The notes beneath the pieces were generated by a model, which did no database searches, had not been told where the DNA came from, and saw nothing but the letters and a program-made list of their open reading frames with translations. From Helicoverpa zea (lineage: Eukaryota > Arthropoda > Insecta > Lepidoptera > Noctuidae): DNA of 64,000 nt. This document shows, in pieces, positions 37,030-47,173 of the stretch (position 1 is the stretch's first letter; every line of letters starts with the position of its first letter). A program made the position numbers and the translations under genes. Where the stretch lies: NCBI RefSeq assembly GCF_022581195.2, contig NC_061461.1, forward strand, positions 2,604,001 through 2,668,000, given 5' to 3'.

Positions 37030-40000
37030 TGACGTTAACTCCCATGGGTGGCGTTTGTTACCACTTAAGGTGGTTTCTTCCCCTATGTACGTCATATGAT
37101 TGATTGAAGTAATTACTTGTTTACTTCAATATACTTAGATAAGTACAGGTTTTTATTGTGATTGATTGATGTGGTAATGAAAGTTTTCTTTGTGGAAGTT
37201 TAAAGCAGTCATTTCTAAGTTATTTTTAGTACCTATTTATATCTTTTGCTGTCTTAAAAAATAATTACAACAATCCGTCAACTCAGCTTAGTGCTTTCGT
37301 AACAGCCTTCACAAACAGAGCATTATAAAAAATATACCTTCTTTTTATAGTACTTTATTTCGTTACACTTGGGTTGTAAGACTTTATACCTAGTCAAAAT
37401 ACATTATTCGGTTAAATACTTGTATCTCGCTAATTATAAAACAATAGAAAATCAATTGTGACTCGCGTATATCTAGGCTCCGGCATACAACGGGTTAATA
37501 GAAATGCTGCCTACTTTACCATTGATGACAATTTATTCACACGCATGACAAAAAAATATCAGCTACAACAAACAAATCAAACACAAAAACCCTTTCACAC
37601 TAGGTTCGTATCCAAAAACTTTTGTCAAAAACATTCATTATACCCGCACCAGTACAAACGTATGATAACAATTTGAGAAGCTAACTGCTACATTAGGCTT
37701 GTTAACAAAAGACGCATTTACGAGTTGCAAAGTGAAAAACCATGTCGCGTTGCTACGAGCGAGTTGGGTTCGCCATTTTCGTGGCCTCGGGGGTTTTATG
37801 GCCACATACTAGAATGCTTTTTTTGTCGGAAATTATGAGCGACGTGACTGAGGTGCCATTTTGTAAGGTCAAAGGTCGTAGGGTTAAATTTGGAATACGA
37901 ATCCAGTGGGATTTGGAATGTAAGTATGGTAAAAATACAAAATCAAATTCGAAACACTAAACCTAAGTCTATTAAAAAAATAAATTAAGTCAATATTTCG
38001 TAACACTTGAATTCAAAATCACTTTTGCTACAGCACAATAACTTTAAAACCACTAGGGTCAGGTATCTTGTAACAAATACATACACAAGCTGAGCTGTAC
38101 CATGTAAATTCTAAAAATAACTCTCTGTGATCAAACAATTTCACCGAAGCAGAAACTGCAAGTAAAACGATTGAACACTATCCCTGTGTAGTCCAAAAGA
38201 GCGTTATTATTGACTTTTTTAAACATGACGGGCCTTTGAGAGCATTCAAGCGAACTATTTATCACCTACAGAGAAACTTCAAAGCTCTGTTCACAGTCAC
38301 CTGCATTTCAACCTAGCACACATGAGACACAGCGTCACATTGTGTCACGGAGTACATATATTTAGCGCAGAAAAAGACACAGTGACAGCTAATTGGAAAA
38401 GGGCTATGTTTTGAAAACCACGTTTTCCAATAAATTGTGGAGTGTCATAAAGGCGTCGTCACGTATACTCATTGCAAAGGTTAAGAGGGGTATTCAAATG
38501 TTGCAGGAGATACACTAATATGGTAAAAATTAATCAATTCCAAAAAGTTGGAAAAATACAAAAAAGAAATATCAAACTAAAGTGATAATTTTTTTTTTTC
38601 CTCCAACATTTAAAAACTTGATGACTGTTTCCCCTTGAGATAAAATCTTAAAAGCCTTTTTATTTAGAAGGACGAGTAATTACCCATAGTTCGCCATCTA
38701 TCAATCGGAACGCTGGTTTAATTGTTTGCCTCAGGGGAACTACTTGATTGGTCCGGGTAAGCAGCCATTAATCAGGCAACGCCGAGGAGTTTCATGGGAA
38801 TCACGACTTGTGGCGTTTGAGGTGTAAAATATAATTGTACTTGCTTGTTGCAGAATATCTTTCTGGATTAAAATAAATGTGATACTTGAATCTTTCTATG
38901 AATGGATGTTTCCCTTCTGAGACAAAAGCTGATGAATAGTTTTAATGAAACTTTACAGTATTATGTAGCTTGAGATATGACAACTGGTTACTATTCATAC
39001 GGTTGAGGGAAGTAAGTAGCTACTTAAGAATGCGTGTGGAATCGCGGAGTACAGTTTATGTGTATCGTGTTAAGTCTCCGGGTGTAGCTAATTAGCCTAT
39101 ATTAATCAATCTTAAATTATATTTTGTGCGAACACTTTCTTCTATCTTTTACTGTCAAAATCTTTCTCTATAACATTGACAGCACTAACAAAATTCCCAG
39201 TTATTTCTCCTAAATCCCTATTGGTTATATTCCCGCATCAGCTACACAGTACCCTCGGCGCGACAAATAAGTGTTGGAAATTGGCTCGTACGCCGACCGT
39301 TCGTTCAAATTTACGACTTAATATAAAGTAGGTTTTCCGGGGGAAATTCCACGTCGTATCGGTATGTGTAATAACACCCGCTGTATGCGTGTAATGATAT
39401 TTTTTTAACTAGTTTGTATGCGTGCGAAGAAATTGTTTGTTGCAGTTTGTGGGAGCCATTTTTCTTTGTTGCGGCTTAGTTGGTGAACAAGTTAACAGAT
39501 AGAAATAAATGTAGTATTTGCAGAAGTTACTTAAAGTTAATTATTTTTCCATTTGGACGTTACTACTGCAACTGGAACACTAGAGGAATCGCGAGGTGTG
39601 GAGACGAAATGGGGTGGCCTTGATTCAGCAAAGATGCAGGCTAGGAAAAAGAATATCATTAGTTGTGGCAGTTTTATGCATGCACCAATTTCCATGTATC
39701 GATGTACTAAAAGCAGATATCGTCTGTCTAGACACAAATTCAGATGCCAAGCTGCATGCCGAGAATTTTTACGAGGGCAAACTTACCAGTGAAGATGACC
39801 ATCAAATTAAAATGAGGTATTAATAGTACTGCAATACGTGTACAAATTTCTAAAAGTTGTGGCATGCTATTATTGATTAGCTAGGTATAGACTAACCACT
39901 TCGATCTTTGATTTTCTTCAACACACAGAACCGTTTAGGGTCACAACTAGATCTAGCCCGCATTACTAATCCAAGCTATCGATTCCGTCTCCCAGTTGAC

Positions 40001-40903
40001 CTAAGTTGCTTGCATTGCGATGCATATCGGACGTCGGGGCATCATTGTCTAATACTTAGCCTAGAAACGACCTGACCTATATGCATATTGTCTCTTGATC
40101 TTTGCTTAGAAACCCAATATTCTGGATATATCCTAAATGTATTAAGATTTCTCGTGTATTAGATGTCTGGTGTATATGGTTCCCAAATTAGGAGAGTACG
40201 TATCAAAAATACGACGAAGCATTTCGTCATTTTCAAGAAGAATGAGGTAGTGCCTTTGCGCTTTGCTTGGCTCGTGTTGGCGGGTCACTACCGTGCCCCC
40301 AGATATAGCTAGTATGAATTATTAGTCAATGCGGATTCCTAATTGAAACATATAGACTTTAAGATTCAATTTACCTAAAGTATAACTTATTTGAATCTTA
40401 AAGATTACTATACTTGTTGTGATAATATTGTATTCGTCTGAAAGTCATCATGCAAACTCGATCATTTCGACAGAGTTTTTACAAAATGTACAATTTCCTC
40501 AGCAAAAAACGAAATTAAATAAACTCGAGAGGGAAACTGAAACGAGAGCCAGATCCTTTATTTTATCAAAACAAAGCATGGCGCGGCCGGGCCTGCGTCT
40601 TAATTAATTACATTCAGTTGTCAACCGTTGACTTGTCTTCGGTGGTGTGTCCTCATAAATTTAGTTTTTGCCATAGACTTAGCAATGTTTAGAAGATAAA
40701 AAGTGAATTAAATTAATTAATTCGGCATTTTTCCCTCATATATCAGAAGAGGATGTGACTGAAATGTATAGAGCTAATAATGTAATGAGAATACCGTAAG
40801 AATACTTATTACTGCAGTAGACGATGATATCGCGGTAAAATTCTGAAATAATGAATCAGAAAATTTAAAAGGGGAGAACAAAGTTAATGAATAATTATGC
40901 ATT
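37030..40903. other. Mostly no gene recognised
   Basis: AT-rich with a more GC-rich patch at 37740-37900. The only stretch with some coding character is 39620-39788. Other open frames of 60-79 codons carry no motif. Confidence 0.45.
39620..39788 (+). CDS. Candidate single exon, secreted-protein-like, unknown
   Basis: One frame after a possible acceptor (tgattcag, ending near 39628) reads as a basic start (RCRLGKR), a hydrophobic run (ISLVVAVLCMHQFPCIDVLKA) of the kind found in signal peptides split here by polar residues, and then a mature-like segment with NFYEGKLT near its end. It stops at a plausible splice donor, acca|GTGAAG, near 39788. There is no ATG at the start of this frame, so an upstream exon would be needed. 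The other frame over the same bases is also open and equally unproven. I do not recognise the protein, and this may be chance. Confidence 0.2.
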
Positions 40904-41424
40904 TGTCGGAGACTGTCATTAGTACGGACACTAAACGTCACGCAAGCGCGCCCTCTGGTGGCGTTACCGGTGAAACAACATTTTGGCGCGCTTGGCAGAG
41001 TCGTGGCGGTCAGCGTGGCGTCCGCGGTGCTCAGTCTTGATCGAGTCTTGGTCGAGGCTTCGTCGAGTCGTCGTGCTGCGCACATCTCGAAACTGCCCTA
41101 CGTCACGTCTAGTGTACCTAGTGTTATTGCCTAGCGTTGTAGTACCGTTGTAGATCCATATTGTAAAGTGTGTAAAGGTTCTTCTAACCTAACAGACAGA
41201 CATGTGTTGCTGGGGAGTTTGTTCCGCCACTTCTTCTCCCCAGCCAAAACACATAGGAAGTGGTGAAGGGCGGGCGTTTTGGGGGCTGTCTTTTGTTCTG
41301 ACTAATTTGAATAAACGTTTGAGTTTTTAGTTTGTTTGAGTTTTGAGTTTCTTTGAGTTATCTCTTTGCTTGATTACCCTAACTGATGTCGGACGATAGT
41401 GCCATCCTGATGATGCCTCCGACA
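40904..41424 (+). repeat. 5' LTR (521 bp)
   Basis: Starts TGTCGGAGACTG and ends CCTCCGACA. It carries AATAAA at 41310-41315, an insect-type initiator word TCAGTC at 41031-41036, an 11-bp degenerate triplet repeat (tcttgatcgag, tcttggtcgag, gcttcgtcgag) at 41034-41066, and a hairpin gctggggag/ctccccagc. Compared with the 3' LTR it lacks 25 bp next to gtgtaaag, which looks like a deletion between two copies of that 8-mer. Confidence 0.92.
40948..40961 (-). promoter_or_regulatory. CTCF-like motif in 5' LTR
   Basis: On the minus strand this reads CCACCAGAGGGCGC, which fits the CTCF core consensus CCASYAGRKGGCRS at all 14 positions. The identical site is in the other LTR. Binding is inferred from the motif only. 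Confidence 0.5.
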
Positions 41425-41437
41425 TCAGAAGTGGGAT
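41425..41437 (+). promoter_or_regulatory. Primer-binding site, leucine-tRNA type
   Basis: tcagaagtgggat directly follows the 5' LTR. It matches the complement of the 3' end of eukaryotic leucine tRNAs (TGGTG then TCAGAAGTGGGAT), starting five bases in from the tRNA 3' end. The next bases (tccgaatgcccac) resemble the adjoining T-arm complement. Role: priming minus-strand DNA synthesis. Confidence 0.7.
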
Positions 41438-41588
41438 GTAATCCGAATGCCCACAGTCTCACGTGTTCAAAGATTGTAGTGGTGAAAATTGCCAGATACG
41501 ATACTGCTATCACATTGAATCGATCTCGGTAAGCACTAGGAAGAATCCTAGGTGGTTATTCGGTGGAATGGTTATTTGGGTGTGCCTG

Positions 41589-41843
41589 TCAGACGCCGGA
41601 TAGAGGTTGTCTTGAAGGGCAAGTCGACTATCAGACTCCGGGTAGAGGATGTCTTGAGTCGTAGATGTCAGACGCCGGATAGAGGTTGTCTTGGAATGGT
41701 GACTATCAGACTCCGGATAGAGGATGTCTTGAGTCACAGATGTCAGACTCCGGATAGAGGATGTCTTGAGTCGTAGATGTCAGACGCCGGATAGAGGTTG
41801 TCTTGAAATGGTGACTATCAGACTCCGGATAGAGGTTGTCTTG
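41589..41843 (+). repeat. Seven-copy tandem repeat, period 37-38 bp
   Basis: A 26-bp core, TCAGACkCCGGaTAGAGGwTG followed by TCTTG, starts at 41589, 41631, 41668, 41706, 41743, 41780 and 41818. Spacings are 42, 37, 38, 37, 37 and 38. Linkers are of two kinds, agtcgtagatg-like and aatggtgacta-like. The array lies 150 bp after the primer site, inside the LTR element. Confidence 0.9.
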
Positions 41844-42676
41844 ACGGAAATTGTTGAATTGAGCTTAGTTTTGACTTTTGTTAGTAAGGTTTGCTATGTG
41901 AATTTTGTTAGTGTGTATTTAACGACGTAAGCGGACTTTGAATCATTTGGTTAAAAAAAAATGGAACGTTGATAATTTCAAATGGAGGTTGTAGTAGAAG
42001 ATTTATTAAGAATTTCAGCGAAGGTAGAAGTATGGTAACCACGGTTATGGTAATGGTATCGTTTTCCATTGTTACATGTCAAGCTAGTTATTGAGGGTAT
42101 GCTAGAAAATTAACCGAATTTGTCTTTTTTTCATGTTTCAACAATGACGGTCGTTATTGTGCAATATGGTGACAAAATTACTGCGGAGCATCCCAGCTGC
42201 CTGCCAGGAGCCCAACGTGTCAACGTGTCGTGTGTTATCGTGAGTTCGGAGTGTTGGTGCTCGTGCATCTACGTGGCTTCACGTTCGCGAAAGCCACTGT
42301 ACTGCGCGCCATAGCGATGTGCGCATCGTCATGCGCGTTGAGGTGTTGAGTGGAAACCCGGTGAGACCGATCCATTTTTGCTTTATGTTGAGGTTATTTG
42401 TCTTACGACATTTTTAAACTTGAGGCAGTTTCAGTCTCGTTGTTTAGTGGTAGTGCTCATTAATTGGTGGAATCGTAGATAATTAGAATCAGAAACCGTG
42501 AACCTAGGTTTGATCCCAGAGTTGAAAATTATTAGTTACCTGATCTCATCAATATCCTAAAGTTAGAATATTTCAGTTTTTGCGTCATTTGATTGAATTG
42601 TGCATCAGACTATAGATTTTGGTAAGGTGTTACGTTCACCTACTCGGTAATTTCATTGTGTTAAGCTGTACCTATG

Positions 42677-42751
42677 ATGGGTATCGGGGTGACCTGGAAG
42701 AGACTCGTTGGCCTGTGTGACGGCATCGGGGTGACCAGGAAGAGACCCGTA
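42677..42751 (+). repeat. Two-copy tandem repeat in LTR element
   Basis: The 30-bp word tatcggggtgacctggaaga (then gactcgt) at 42677-42706 recurs at 42722-42751 as catcggggtgaccaggaaga (then gacccgt), 45 bp apart. Another pair, tgccggacagaggcaatg and tgccggattgaggcaatg, lies at about 43399 and 43470. The LTR interior is built from several such short duplications. Confidence 0.75.
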
Positions 42752-43248
42752 TACATCTGTGGTACAGTTGGTGTCATGTCACTGTGGTTGTGGTTGTGGT
42801 CCCTAGGAGGCCAGGATGGGCTGTGAGCTCTGCTAAGGGACACGACAGTTATGTGAAGCCTATCGAGTAGAAGGCGTTGATGTGAATGACAACCGTAGCT
42901 GTAATGATTTAGTAATTTACGAGTTGAGTCTGACTAGCAATTCGATCTTTCTTTGATTTCGTGCTTAGCATTTAATGTAACTAGTTTCTTCATTTAAATT
43001 GTGATTGGTATTCTTAAAACCCATAACATGTGTTTGGGTCTTACCATTGTGGTAGTCTGTTGCTGACCCATATATTGTTGTCAATATTTGATCGGTTGCC
43101 TAAGCACTTTCCATTTCTGACTTAACAGATAACATCTAAGGTGAACCGAGCCTGGAGAACAGGACGAGGTCTACTAGTCAAGCGGCGGGCGAGGTGCACT
43201 GCAGTTGCTGTTTGGAGCGTCATCCTCCCCCGGATTTTTCGTGGAGGC

Positions 43249-43290
43249 TGTATGAGTTGCGACAGGCCAGGACATCGCATGTCATCACAC
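43249..43290 (+). pseudogene. Vestigial Gag-type zinc knuckle
   Basis: One frame of the LTR interior encodes a glycine-preceded C-x2-C-x4-H-x4-H stretch with a central RPGH. This is the pattern of the nucleocapsid CCHC knuckle with the last cysteine replaced by histidine. The flanking 60 codons are open but otherwise unlike Gag. It would be the only trace of the coding region of the parent retrotransposon. A 14-residue match can occur by chance, hence moderate confidence. Confidence 0.45.
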
Positions 43291-43732
43291 AAGGTGAAAG
43301 CATTCTATTTCATTGAAAATGTTTAAATTGACCAGACAAACTTCACGATAACCAATTAGAAAATGTTGTAACTTTGAATTATTGAGCAGGTCCCATAGTT
43401 GCCGGACAGAGGCAATGTGATATGTTGTGTGTGTTGAATTCGGGTACCGGATGGAGGTCCCGCTGGTTTTGCCGGATTGAGGCAATGAGTTGTTAGACGA
43501 GGTGGAGTTACGAACAGAGTACTGCATACTAAATTTGACCAAACGATTTTTAAGTTGGTTCGAATGTTGATTTTGTAATTTAAATGCTGAGATTCTTGTG
43601 TTATGACAATGTAAATGTGAATGAGAATAAATTTTGTTGTTTTCATTTTACGATTTCATTTCCTAACGTTTGGTCAGGAAGGCCGAACAAAGGACGTCTT
43701 ACTTTCCGTGAATTCTTGTTCCAGATACCTAC

Positions 43733-43752
43733 CTCACACGAGGACGTGTGAG
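43733..43752. repeat. Hairpin just before the 3' LTR
   Basis: ctcacacg, loop agga, cgtgtgag is a perfect 8-bp stem ending 15 bp before the 3' LTR. A purine-rich polypurine tract is expected at this place but is not evident. Confidence 0.6.
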
Positions 43753-43767
43753 TTGTCAAGATGGCCG

Positions 43768-44313
43768 TGTCGGAGACTGTCATTAGTACGGACACTAAAC
43801 GTCACGCAAGCGCGCCCTCTGGTGGCGTTACCGGTGAAACAACATTTTGGCGCGCTTGGCAGAGTCGTGGCGGTCAGCGTGGCGTCCGCGGTGCTCAGTC
43901 TTGATCGAGTCTTGGTCGAGGCTTCGTCGAGTCGTCGTGCTGCGCACATCTCGAAACTGCCCTACGTCACGTCTAGTGTACCTAGTGTTATTGCCTAGCG
44001 TTGTAGTACCGTTGTAGATCCATATTGTAAAGTGTGTAAAGTGTCTTTTGAAATTAAAGTGTAAAGGTTCTTCTAACCTAACAGACAGACATGTGTTGCT
44101 GGGGAGTTTGTTCCGCCACTTCTTCTCCCCAGCCAAAACACATAGGAAGTGGTGAAGGGCGGGCGTTTTGGGGGCTGTCTTTTGTTCTGACTAATTTGAA
44201 TAAACGTTTGAGTTTTTAGTTTGTTTGAGTTTTGAGTTTCTTTGAGTTATCTCTTTGCTTGATTACCCTAACTGATGTCGGACGATAGTGCCATCCTGAG
44301 GACGCCTCCGACA
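43768..44313 (+). repeat. 3' LTR (546 bp)
   Basis: Same sequence as the 5' LTR, with 25 extra bases (tgtcttttgaaattaaa then gtgtaaag) and two substitutions near the end (gaggacgcc here, gatgatgcc in the 5' LTR). AATAAA lies at 44199-44204. Open frames read antisense across both LTRs are identical because the LTRs are identical, and they do not indicate a gene. Confidence 0.92.
43812..43825 (-). promoter_or_regulatory. CTCF-like motif in 3' LTR
   Basis: Second copy of CCACCAGAGGGCGC on the minus strand, identical to that at 40948-40961 and in the same position of the LTR. Confidence 0.5.
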
Positions 44314-44381
44314 CATTAAATATTAAGATATTACCATATTTTCTTCGACAATAAGGCACAAAAAAGAAATCAAAATTATTT

Positions 44382-45081
44382 AAAAGCTCCTACATTCTTC
44401 TTCTTTCTCCTGCCCTGTTCCCAAATTTTACTTGGGGTCGGCGCAATATGTCATTTTCTTCCATTTTCCCCTGTCACTCGTCATACTGACACTCACTCCC
44501 TTCCTATTCATATCATCTTTCAGGCAATCCATCCATCTTTTCTTAGGTCTTCCTCTTCGTCTCCATCCATCTACATTCATACCTAGCACACACTTTGTTG
44601 CATGCGTATCATCCCTCCTCATTACATGCCCATACCACGACAATCTTCTACTTCTCATCTTTTCTGTAACTGGCGCTACTTTCAGACTTCCTCTAATGTA
44701 ATCATTCCTCACTTTATCCATTCTTGTAACACCACACATCCATCTCAGCATTCTCATTTCTGCTACATGCACTCTCTTCTCATCCCTCTTTTTCAATGCC
44801 CAACACTCCGATCCATACAGGACGACAGGTCTAATGACGGATTTGTATATTTTGCCCTTCAGTTTGAGGGGCATCCACGGGTGACAGATAGCGCCAGTTA
44901 CCTGTCGCCACTTCATCCATTCAGTATTGATCCGATGCGTAACGTCCCTGTTCACCTCACCGTCACTTTGGACGAGTGAACCAAGGTACCGGAAGTCGGA
45001 GCAAACTGGTAGGGGCATGCCGGCTAGGGTTATGGTCATGGGTCCTGAAATACCACCAAGCTCAAAAAAAGCTCCTACATT
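44382..45081 (-). mobile_element. 5'-truncated LINE with 15-bp TSD
   Basis: The exact repeat aaaagctcctacatt at 44382-44396 and 45067-45081 bounds a 670-bp LINE 3' piece. The 3' end at 44397 is a CTT/GAA-rich tail on the left, and the 5' truncation is at 45066. It inserted about 70 bp downstream of the LTR retrotransposon. Confidence 0.92.
44428..45066 (-). pseudogene. LINE ORF2 C-terminal fragment, frame intact
   Basis: The post-RT region of an RTE-like LINE polyprotein, uninterrupted for about 210 codons: DFRYLGSLVQSDGEVNRDV, then RPVVLYGSECWALKKRDEKR, RMLRWMCGVTRMDKVRNDYI, LSWYGHVMRRDDTHATK and a basic WRRRGRPKKRW, ending at YCADPK and a TAA. The open frame appears longer (to 45120) only because it reads through the target duplication into flanking DNA, where its ATG lies. 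The lack of stops suggests a recent insertion. Reverse transcriptase and endonuclease domains are absent, so it has no activity. Confidence 0.88.
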
Positions 45082-46436
45082 ATTCTTGTATAAATCCCAC
45101 ATTTGGCAAAAAGGTTCCATTAAAACCTCTTTAGATTCGAAGCATATCTAACAATTCTAAGCTCTGTTGAAGACGCAAAACGTAAATTATAAGGCTACAG
45201 TGTCGCATTATATAATGCGTCGCACAAATTTCATGAAAATAGGTGTATTTGTTCAAGAATACCAGAGTTATCAAATAATTTTGCATATTATGGAGAAAGG
45301 ACAATGGGCACTTTGTATGGGATTTGGTACCCGCTCCAACAGCAACGTATTATATATCATTAGAAAGGTATTTACGTGAAAAATAATAAAAACTATGGAG
45401 CTTGCCTCAATTAGCTGTCCGATCCAAGAACGATAAAAATTGAATCGACATAGAAACAAATATGTCATCCATATATGCAAATTCATTAAGAGGCATTTAT
45501 GTCGTCAGTGTAATAATTTTAAACTCAGTTAACAGACATCTTACATTGATTGATGCACTCTATTATAATCTAAAGGTTGTAATAGTCTATGGAGTCATAC
45601 TACGGAAACACAATCGTCATCTGATTTGACAAAAGTTCAAAACATTTCTATTCATCTTTTTTTAAGAAGAAATTCACCATTATCTCAGCACCTCTTGAGG
45701 AGCAAGATTGAGTCGTAATATGGACTATGTAAACATCGTCTCCTGACTTTTTAACCTCAATTGATTGTAAATACTGAAAGACTTTCATCAACATACATAA
45801 GCTGGTTCTGCGTGAACTGCAAAGGTTTGCACAGTCTTTTTTTAAATCAATCGGCAGGCAAACATTCTAAAAAGGCCAAATTCCTGTTTTTTTCTTACTT
45901 TACCAGTTTTTATTCAAAACAGTTGGATTTAAGAACTTCATCTACGTTGATGATTTATGAACATTACACATTCTATTAGTCGATGTCACGGGAAATGGAC
46001 AAGGATTTCGGACTAGTCGTCATAGTAAACATTTTTTGCCTTGCCAAGACCTACGCAATGGTACTAGATTCAACACTGTTGGACAGGGTACCAAAACGCC
46101 CATCGTCCTTTAAACTTCAAAGAGACGAATATACCAACTTTATCCAAAAACAGAAACAATAATACGGCAATTAAAACAGTAAATTTAATATTTGATTTGC
46201 TCTAATAGATTTGATGTTTACTGAATAGAATAATTGATTTGGTAATAATTAGCAAGCATTAAAATCATGTTAACATGTACAAACGAAAATCTATTGCATT
46301 TTCAAATAGTAATTATAAATATTGCCACTTGCAATATTCTCATTTTCCTTTCACATACAACCGTATGCTGGAAGAGATTTCTTTACATGTAATTTTATTT
46401 TTAAATGTTCGAATATGTATCGCTTATCTATGGTAA
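45082..46436. other. No gene recognised
   Basis: AT-rich. Frames of 70-72 codons at 45.2-45.5 kb and 45.8-46.0 kb have no motif that I recognise. Confidence 0.45.
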
Positions 46437-46965
46437 CCCAACAAACAAACTACTCTTATAAAATTATATGTTTAAGGTCTAATTTCTTATAGTTGCTTTA
46501 AAATCGCTTTCATTATGTCAATGTTCCTTATTATGGCACAATATAAGAAGATTTGGCTAATATTACCTTTACTCTTATAATTTGGTTGGGTTAACCATAA
46601 CAAGTCCAAATTACATGATTATAATAAGGATTGAAAATGTGTTATTCTCATAAGCGCATTTACAATGCTTTTAAGCCTTATAATATTCAAAACCTTATAA
46701 AAGCTTTTCATTTGGCTAACTGTTCTTATAATAGTAATGCATAAGCTAACTATGATACTTTTAAACTCATAGGAGAATTTCATAAGATGTCTACCCAACA
46801 AACAATATTCTGCATTATATATGGTCTTTACAAGAATGAACGCAATCCATAATCTCTTACATAGTCATTAAAAAGGTCTTATTCTCTAGATGGTCATATT
46901 AAAATATTCTTATACCACTTCTACTGCTTCGAGAATAATACTACAAAATGACAACCCGATGCCAA

Positions 46966-47083
46966 CAAATGACTTGAGGGTTCCGTCAATGATTATATGG
47001 AAGATGACAATGAAGTACAGGAAACCAATCAAGAAGAATATAACGGTAGTGGTAGTGAAGAAGACATACATTTTCAACTAAAT
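46966..47083 (+). pseudogene. Acidic open frame in TIR element
   Basis: About 40 codons ending in TGA read NDYMEDDNEVQETNQEEYNG then SGSEEDIHFQLNLS. Clustered acidic residues are unusual for chance sequence in AT-rich DNA and could be an exon of the parent transposon or of a captured gene. No start or firm splice site is seen. Confidence 0.25.
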
Positions 47084-47173
47084 TTGAGTTGAATACGATG
47101 GATATCGGTGGTGATGTCAAAAACTGGGCAGTAAAAAATAATATTTCACAATGGCTTTGAGTGATCTATTATA

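Larger units (their letters stand above)
40904..44313 (+). mobile_element. Non-autonomous LTR retrotransposon, 3.4 kb
   Basis: Two direct LTRs (40904-41424 and 43768-44313) start TGTCGGAG and end CTCCGACA. The exact 4-bp target duplication catt flanks them at 40900-40903 and 44314-44317, as in Ty3/Gypsy elements. A leucine-tRNA-type primer site follows the first LTR. The 2.34-kb interior has no gag, protease, RT or integrase frame, only tandem repeats and a zinc-knuckle remnant, so the element must borrow proteins (LARD/TRIM-like). The LTRs agree apart from one 25-bp length difference and about two substitutions near their ends, so the insertion is recent. Orientation is set by the primer site and AATAAA. 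Confidence 0.92.

Noticed and set aside
41589..41843. Regular 37-38 bp repeats resembling a CRISPR array
   Set aside because: The spacers are not unique (two linker types recur), the DNA is eukaryotic, and the array lies inside an LTR retrotransposon.
40774..44136. Open frames of 71-125 codons across both LTRs
   Set aside because: They repeat because the LTRs are copies, run mostly antisense, and have no motif.
44428..45120. 230-codon frame as a host gene
   Set aside because: It is a LINE C-terminal region with a target duplication. The first 18 or so codons come from flanking DNA.
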